A stretch of DNA of 19,773 bases from DAOMFM01 sp035429825. GTDB taxonomy: Bacteria > Acidobacteriota > Blastocatellia > UBA7656 > JADIYM01. The DNA is taken from assembly GCA_044224215.1 (NCBI GenBank), contig JBGAKX010000088.1, forward strand, positions 1-19,773, written 5' to 3'. Numbering within the stretch: position 1 is the stretch's first letter; each line of letters starts with the position of its first letter. A program made the translations under genes and the position numbers. Below are positions 14,992-19,773 of this stretch, piece by piece. The notes under the pieces were generated by a model. That model worked only from the letters and a program-made list of their open reading frames with translations, searched no databases and was not told the DNA's origin.

Positions 14992-17033
14992 ACCTTCGCG
15001 AGCGCCTCGAGCATTCCCCGCGAATCGACCGCCACCGTCCGATTCTGTGAATCGTCGTAGATGAAGTTGCCGACCAGCGACTGAATGTTTCCGTCGAACA
15101 CGAGCCCGACGATCTCGGCGTTGCGATTGATGACCGGCGATCCCGAGTTCCCGCCGATGATGTCGTTCGTCGTGACAAAGTTTATCGGCGTCTTCAAATC
15201 CAGCGCACCCTTTGCCTTCAACCACCGCTCCGGGAGCGCGTACGGCTCCTTGTTCGCGGCCCTGTCCGACCGCTCAAACATGCCCGCGAGGTTGGTGAAC
15301 GGCGGGATCTTCCGGCCATTCTCCGTGTAGCCCTTCACCGCGCCGAACGACAGCCTCAGCGTAAACGTCGCATCCGGGTACAGCTTGGTGCCCTCGATCT
15401 CGTAAAGCGCCTTGGCAATCTTGCCGTACGCGACACGCTCGATTCCAAGCACCTGATCCTCGTACCGCTTGCGCAGGTCACGCGACTCCGCGTCGACCGT
15501 GCGCGCAAGGACGATCATCGGATCGGTCGATTCGTCGATCGCCTTCACGCCGCCGTCAGCAAGCTGCTTGCGGAATGCGGCATCGCCGACCTTGGTGCCC
15601 TCGACGAGCTCGCGAGCCCGAACGTCTGGCGCCTTTCCGTCGAGGATCGCCTTCACCGTCGGATCGGTCGCGCCGAGCTTCTCCTGCGCGAACGTGAACG
15701 AATCGGCGAGTTTTGCCTCTTCGAACAGCGGGTACACGGGCACTTGCGTGAACAGCTGCTGCTCGAGCGACGCGCGTCCGGCATCCGTGAACTCGCGGAG
15801 CCGATCGGAATTCGGCTTTGCATTTTCAGCCGCCAGCCGAACCAGCTCGCGCGCATACGCGAACAACTCGCTGTTGAACGCGGCGGCGCCCTCCAGCATG
15901 CGCCGGCGCAGATTGTACGACTTGAGCGAGGCGCGCGCTTTCGCGATCGCGTCCCACGCATCTCCGTATGCCTCGCGCATGCGCGCGTCCGCATTGACGG
16001 ACTTTCGCAGCGCCTCTTCGGCCGAGCGCTTGCGGGTCATGATCGACTCGTCCTTCAGCCCGTCGGACCGGCCCTTGATGGCCTTGTATGAATTCTGATA
16101 GCCGAACAGGTCGTCGTGCGCCTGGCGGTCCTGCTCCTCGCCGAGTGCCGAGTACTTGAGCAACATGTTCACGCGGCGGCTGAGGTACTCGAGCGTGAAC
16201 GGATACTCCTCGTCGCGGATGAACTCGAGGTGCGCCATCGTGTTGAGCCGCTGCGTCGATCCGGGGTTTCCGGGAACGAAAGCGAGCTCGCCGTCGCGCG
16301 ACCCGTCCTTGGACCACTTGAAGTAGTGCTCGACCTTTACCGGCTTGTCATTCTCGTAGACACGGAACAGCGCAAGATCGAGGTCAAAGCGCGGATACGT
16401 GAAGTTGTCGGGATCGCCGCCAAAGAACGCGACATCGAATTCCGGCGCAAACACGAGCCGGACGTCGGTGTACTTCTTGTAGCGATACAGGTTGTACTGT
16501 CCGCCCTGGTAGAGCGTGATGACGTCGCTGCGCAGACCGGTCGCTGCAAGCGATTCCTTCTCGATCTCCGCGATCGCCGCTCGTCGCGCCCCGTTTGCCG
16601 CGGCGGCGTCCATCTCGGGCTTCACGGCAGAGTTCACGCGCGCCGTCACGTCCTCGACGCTCGCAAGCACGTTCAACTCGAGATCGGGCGACTTCACTTC
16701 CTCCTCGTGCGTGCGCGCAAGAAATCCCGTCTTGAAATAGTCGCGCTCGGGCGTGCTGATCTTTGCGAGCGTATCCGATGCAACGTGATGGTTCGTCATC
16801 ACGAGACCGTCGGCGGAAACAAACGAGCCCGAGCCGCCACTGTTGAATCGGACAGACGCCAGCTGAACGTGATTCAGCCACGCATCCGTTACCTGAAAGC
16901 CATAACGCTTTTTGATCTCCGTGCGAGGGACGTTGTTGAACGTCCACATGCCCTCATCCGCCCGCGCGATGGGCACGAGCGCCGCCGCAAATGTAACAAC
17001 TAACGCGGCTGATGCAATTTTCCTGTAAACCAT
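14952..17033 (-). CDS. S46 family dipeptidyl-peptidase, DPP7-like
   Basis: The protein has 693 aa, close to the ~700-720 of the family. A signal peptide (about residues 1-25, core ASAALVVTFAAALVPIA) indicates a periplasmic enzyme that releases dipeptides from peptide N-termini. The S46 chymotrypsin-like triad is visible: His in GLVMTNHHVA (second His, residue 83), Asp within RFDLDLALFRVY (217 or 219), and Ser630 in GGNSGSPVIN. The N-terminal-recognition segment MWTFNNVP is present near residue 29. The specificity position in VFDGN is Gly648, as in DPP7 (hydrophobic or broad P1); DPP11 has Arg there, giving Asp/Glu preference. The ATG at 17033 has GAGG 6 nt upstream. The frame is intact, in contrast to acnA and dacB. 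It diverges from the VIT-vWA gene. Confidence 0.9.
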   Translation of the reverse strand: MVYRKIASAALVVTFAAALVPIARADEGMWTFNNVPRTEIKKRYGFQVTDAWLNHVQLASVRFNSGGSGSFVSADGLVMTNHHVASDTLAKISTPERDYFKTGFLARTHEEEVKSPDLELNVLASVEDVTARVNSAVKPEMDAAAANGARRAAIAEIEKESLAATGLRSDVITLYQGGQYNLYRYKKYTDVRLVFAPEFDVAFFGGDPDNFTYPRFDLDLALFRVYENDKPVKVEHYFKWSKDGSRDGELAFVPGNPGSTQRLNTMAHLEFIRDEEYPFTLEYLSRRVNMLLKYSALGEEQDRQAHDDLFGYQNSYKAIKGRSDGLKDESIMTRKRSAEEALRKSVNADARMREAYGDAWDAIAKARASLKSYNLRRRMLEGAAAFNSELFAYARELVRLAAENAKPNSDRLREFTDAGRASLEQQLFTQVPVYPLFEEAKLADSFTFAQEKLGATDPTVKAILDGKAPDVRARELVEGTKVGDAAFRKQLADGGVKAIDESTDPMIVLARTVDAESRDLRKRYEDQVLGIERVAYGKIAKALYEIEGTKLYPDATFTLRLSFGAVKGYTENGRKIPPFTNLAGMFERSDRAANKEPYALPERWLKAKGALDLKTPINFVTTNDIIGGNSGSPVINRNAEIVGLVFDGNIQSLVGNFIYDDSQNRTVAVDSRGMLEALAKVYDAKDLVAELTR

Positions 17034-17074
17034 CCGTTACCTCGATTGCCTAAGCGAATAATTGGGAACCCGGA

Positions 17075-17104
17075 AATCTACGGTGTTCCCTCGCGCTCCG
17101 TCAA
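17075..17104 (-). promoter_or_regulatory. Candidate promoter of the S46 peptidase gene
   Basis: On the minus strand TTGACG (17104-17099), an 18-bp spacer and TAGATT (17080-17075) give a leader of ~35 nt to the ATG at 17033. The rest of the 150-bp divergent gap has a GGCCGG/CCGGCC inverted repeat upstream of the VIT gene and no clear plus-strand promoter. Confidence 0.4.
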
Positions 17105-17183
17105 GCAAGGCACCTCTGCATTCCCAGGAGTGGCCGGGAGACGTGTGTCCGGCCGCCAGCCAACACGAGGGAGACCGACGATC

Positions 17184-19773
17184 ATGAGAAGACTCACCAC
17201 AGTGCTTGCGTTCGCGCTGATGATGTTGATGACGATCGGCGCATGTGTGTTCGCCCGACCGGCGTTCGCCGACGACGACAACGACGACGTCGAAGCGACC
17301 GTCGACGAAGTCCCGACGGAAGGCCAGCTGCTCGCGACGGCGCCGGACCAGACCGTCAAGGGCGTCTTTCCACTCAGACACACCGACGTGCATGCGTCGA
17401 TCAGCGGATTTCTCTCTCGCGTCACCGTGACCCAGCAGTTCGAGAATCCGTACACCGACAAGATCGAGGCTGTGTATGTGTTTCCACTCCCGCAGAGTGC
17501 AGCGGTCGATCGAATGACGATGAAGGTCGGCGACCGCACAATCACGGGAAAGGTCGCGCCACGCGCCGAGGCTCGGGCCGAATACGAAGCTGCGCGCGAC
17601 GAGGGTTACGCGGCGAGCCTGCTCGAGCAGGAGCGCCCGAACATCTTCACGCAGTCGGTCGCCAACATTCTGCCGGGTGAGCGAATCGACATCACGATCA
17701 GCTACATCGAGATGCTCGCGTACGACGACGGCACGTATACATGGGTCTTTCCGATGGTTGTCGCGCCGCGATACATACCGACGGAACGGAAGCCCTCGCC
17801 CGTCGCGGCAAAGCCCGAGACCGAACGACCGAACGCGAAGCGCGCCGAAAAGACGGGTCCCCCGGTGCCTGACGCCGGGCGCATCACGCCGAGCCTCGTG
17901 CCGAGGGGCGTTCGTTCGGGCCACGACATCTCGATCCAGGTCGAGCTCGACTCGGGAGTGCCGCTTGTCGACGTCAAATCCGTTCTCCACGACGTGTCGG
18001 TCAGTCGAACCGGCGCGAGTTCCGCGACGGTCCAGCTCGCCGACGAGGCCGTCATTCCGAACCGGGATTTCGTGATGACATTCGACGTTGCGGGACGGAC
18101 GATTTCCGACGCCGTGCTTGCGCACGCGGATCCTCGCGGCGGGTTCTTCTCGTTGATCCTGCAGCCCCCGGACAGCGTGCCGGCCAATGATGTCACGCCA
18201 AAGGAGCTCGTGTTCGTGCTCGACACGTCCGGCTCGATGGGCGGTTTCCCGATCGAGAAGGCCAAGGAGTGCATCCGCATGGCGCTCGACGGTCTGTATC
18301 CGGATGACACATTCAACCTGATCACCTTCGCGGGCGAGACGTCGATCCTCTTTCCAGCCCCCGTTCCCGCGACAAAGGAGAACCTCGCTCGAGCGAACGC
18401 CGTCCTCGACGGACAGCAGGGCGGCGGTGGCACCGAGATGATGACGGCGATCCGGGCGGCGCTCGAGCCGACGGACCATCAGGACCACGTGCGCGTGGTC
18501 TGCTTCATGACCGACGGCGAGGTCGGAAACGATATGGAGATCATCGGCGAGGTGCGCAAGCACCCGAACGCACGCGTGTTCTCGTTCGGCATCGGCGACT
18601 CGGTGAACCGGTTTCTGCTGGAGAAGATCGCGACCGAAGGCCGCGGCGAAGCGCAATTCGTGTCGCTCGCCGACGACGGATCCGCCGCGGCGCGCCGCTT
18701 TCACCAGCGCGTTCGCAACCCGCTGTTGACCGACGTGCGCATCGACTGGGGCGGCCTCGCCGTTGCGGACGTCTACCCGCAGCGGCTCCCGGATCTCTTT
18801 GGCGCGCAGCCCGTGATCGTGTGCGGGCGATACGACCGCGCGGGAACCGGAACGATTCGCCTGATCGGAAAGTCCGCAGGACGCGAGGTGTCGCGCACCA
18901 TCCAGGTCGCGTTTCCCGAGTCCGAGACGGCGAACGATTCGCTGGCGTCGCTGTGGGCGCGCATGCGGATCGATGCGACGATGGCCGAGGACTGGGAGGG
19001 GCTTCAATCCGGGACGCCCAGACAGGACGTCGAAGCCGAGATCACGAGGCTCGGTGTCCGCTATGGTCTGATGACGCAGTTCACGTCGTTCGTCGCCGTC
19101 GATGATTCGACGAGTCGAGGCAAGGATGCCGCGAAGCGCATCGACGTCCCGGTCGAACTCCCCGAAGGAATGATCCGCGAGGCGGTTGAATCTGCTGGCG
19201 CTTCCGAGGCGATCGGAGCGCCCGTGGCATCTGGAACGCCGGCCGAAGTCGTGGCGCCGTCGCAGCCCGCCGAGCCGGTTCCGGTCGAGCCTGCCGCGCC
19301 GCAGGCTCTTGGAGCCGGCCAGGCATCGTTGTCCGGGACGGTCGACGATTCACAGGGCGCGGTGATCCCCGGCGCCACTGTGAGTATTTCAGACAAGAAC
19401 GGTGCGACGCGATCGGTCGTGACGAACAACGAAGGGCACTATCAGCTCGCTGGCGTTCCGGCAGGGCGCTATTCGATTCTCGTGTCTGCGACGGGCTTTC
19501 AGGTCTTCGCACGAGACAACGTGCACGTGAGAGACAGTGGAGCGACGCTCAATGCCACGCTCGAAGTTGGGAGCAGCTCCGAAGCCGTCGAGGTCATCGC
19601 TGGTGATGCCGGCGTTCAGGTGAATACGTCGAATCAGACGCTCTCCACGACCGTCAGTCAGCGTCAGGTTCGTAACCTGCCGGCGATCGCGCGAAACCCA
19701 TACAGACTCGCGCGGCTTCGTTCAGGATCGGGAGGCGGCAGCGGCACCGGTTCGGGATCCGGTGCTGGCTATG
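17184..19773 (+). CDS. Secreted VIT-vWA protein fused to a carboxypeptidase-regulatory-like domain and TonB-plug-like tail (3' end cut)
   Basis: At least 863 residues run open to the right edge. ATG 17184 follows GAGGGAGA. The signal peptide is about residues 1-29 (ending ARPAFA). A VIT domain spans about 52-180 (VTVTQQFENPYTDKIEAVYVFPLP, FTQSVANILPGERI). A vWA domain spans about 341-510 with a complete MIDAS: D347-T-S349-G-S351, T417 and D444 (FMTDGE). A Pro/Ala linker (about 660-710) leads to a beta-sandwich carboxypeptidase-regulatory-like domain (about 713-795: SGTVDDSQGAVIPGATVSI, GHYQLAGVPAGRYSILVSA). Next is a segment at about 800-845 (AVEVIAGDAGVQVNTSNQTL, VSQRQVRNLPAIARNPYRL) like the start of TonB-dependent receptor plugs in Acidobacteriota, and then a Gly/Ser-rich run. 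VIT-vWA proteins are thought to mediate metal-dependent adhesion or assembly; the function here is unknown. Confidence 0.85.
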   Translation, partial: MRRLTTVLAFALMMLMTIGACVFARPAFADDDNDDVEATVDEVPTEGQLLATAPDQTVKGVFPLRHTDVHASISGFLSRVTVTQQFENPYTDKIEAVYVFPLPQSAAVDRMTMKVGDRTITGKVAPRAEARAEYEAARDEGYAASLLEQERPNIFTQSVANILPGERIDITISYIEMLAYDDGTYTWVFPMVVAPRYIPTERKPSPVAAKPETERPNAKRAEKTGPPVPDAGRITPSLVPRGVRSGHDISIQVELDSGVPLVDVKSVLHDVSVSRTGASSATVQLADEAVIPNRDFVMTFDVAGRTISDAVLAHADPRGGFFSLILQPPDSVPANDVTPKELVFVLDTSGSMGGFPIEKAKECIRMALDGLYPDDTFNLITFAGETSILFPAPVPATKENLARANAVLDGQQGGGGTEMMTAIRAALEPTDHQDHVRVVCFMTDGEVGNDMEIIGEVRKHPNARVFSFGIGDSVNRFLLEKIATEGRGEAQFVSLADDGSAAARRFHQRVRNPLLTDVRIDWGGLAVADVYPQRLPDLFGAQPVIVCGRYDRAGTGTIRLIGKSAGREVSRTIQVAFPESETANDSLASLWARMRIDATMAEDWEGLQSGTPRQDVEAEITRLGVRYGLMTQFTSFVAVDDSTSRGKDAAKRIDVPVELPEGMIREAVESAGASEAIGAPVASGTPAEVVAPSQPAEPVPVEPAAPQALGAGQASLSGTVDDSQGAVIPGATVSISDKNGATRSVVTNNEGHYQLAGVPAGRYSILVSATGFQVFARDNVHVRDSGATLNATLEVGSSSEAVEVIAGDAGVQVNTSNQTLSTTVSQRQVRNLPAIARNPYRLARLRSGSGGGSGTGSGSGAGY

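Noticed and set aside
17037..19007. Open frame of 656 codons on the minus strand
   Set aside because: It mirrors the VIT-vWA gene, which has a signal peptide, MIDAS motif and conserved domains; the minus-strand product is His/Arg-rich with no family features.

Overview
This is a high-GC bacterial chromosomal window. The mix of genes points to Acidobacteriota, which is an inference from gene content and not a phylogeny. The pointers are DUF4388/Roadblock signalling proteins, a futalosine-pathway MqnA, an S46 dipeptidyl-peptidase, and a VIT-vWA protein fused to a carboxypeptidase-regulatory-like domain with a TonB-plug-like tail of the kind common in acidobacterial outer-membrane proteins. There are no rRNA, tRNA, CRISPR or transposase genes.

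Layout. (1) 1-6091, minus strand: a six-gene run read right to left. It encodes a DUF4388+Roadblock protein, an unrecognised protein with two DUF4388-like halves, a stand-alone Roadblock/LC7 protein, a second DUF4388 protein, a Cache-HAMP receptor with no output domain, and a coiled-coil/GAF-like protein with a long Pro/Glu-rich tail that runs off the left edge. A near-consensus sigma70 promoter lies at 6251-6279. This looks like a membrane-sensing and GTPase-regulator-type signalling cluster, although no GTPase or kinase is visible in the window. (2) 6092-8868: a divergent control region, mqnA (plus), a small acidic protein whose stop codon overlaps that of mqnA, and an exported protein with a duplicated Spy/CpxP-type LTxxQ module. 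(3) 8869-13165: dacB-type D-Ala-D-Ala carboxypeptidase (minus) and acnA aconitase (plus), diverging from a 104-bp region that carries a perfect 24-bp palindrome. Both genes are broken by small indels, several of which compensate each other. (4) 13166-14343: one inverted and nine direct copies of a ~109-118 bp repeat, each made of three hairpins with compensatory changes. (5) 14344-14951: a good promoter, a highly structured ~220-nt stretch ending in a strong hairpin (candidate small RNA or leader), a small basic ORF with an excellent ribosome-binding site, and a terminator. (6) 14952-19773: an S46 peptidase (minus) and a secreted VIT-vWA fusion protein (plus, cut by the right edge), divergently arranged.

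The points most worth following up are the hairpin repeat array with its neighbouring structured RNA candidate, the Roadblock/DUF4388/Cache cluster, the VIT-vWA/TonB-plug-like fusion, and the tight clustering of frameshifts between 8.9 and 12.9 kb. That clustering suggests either poor local sequence quality or real decay of two core genes.
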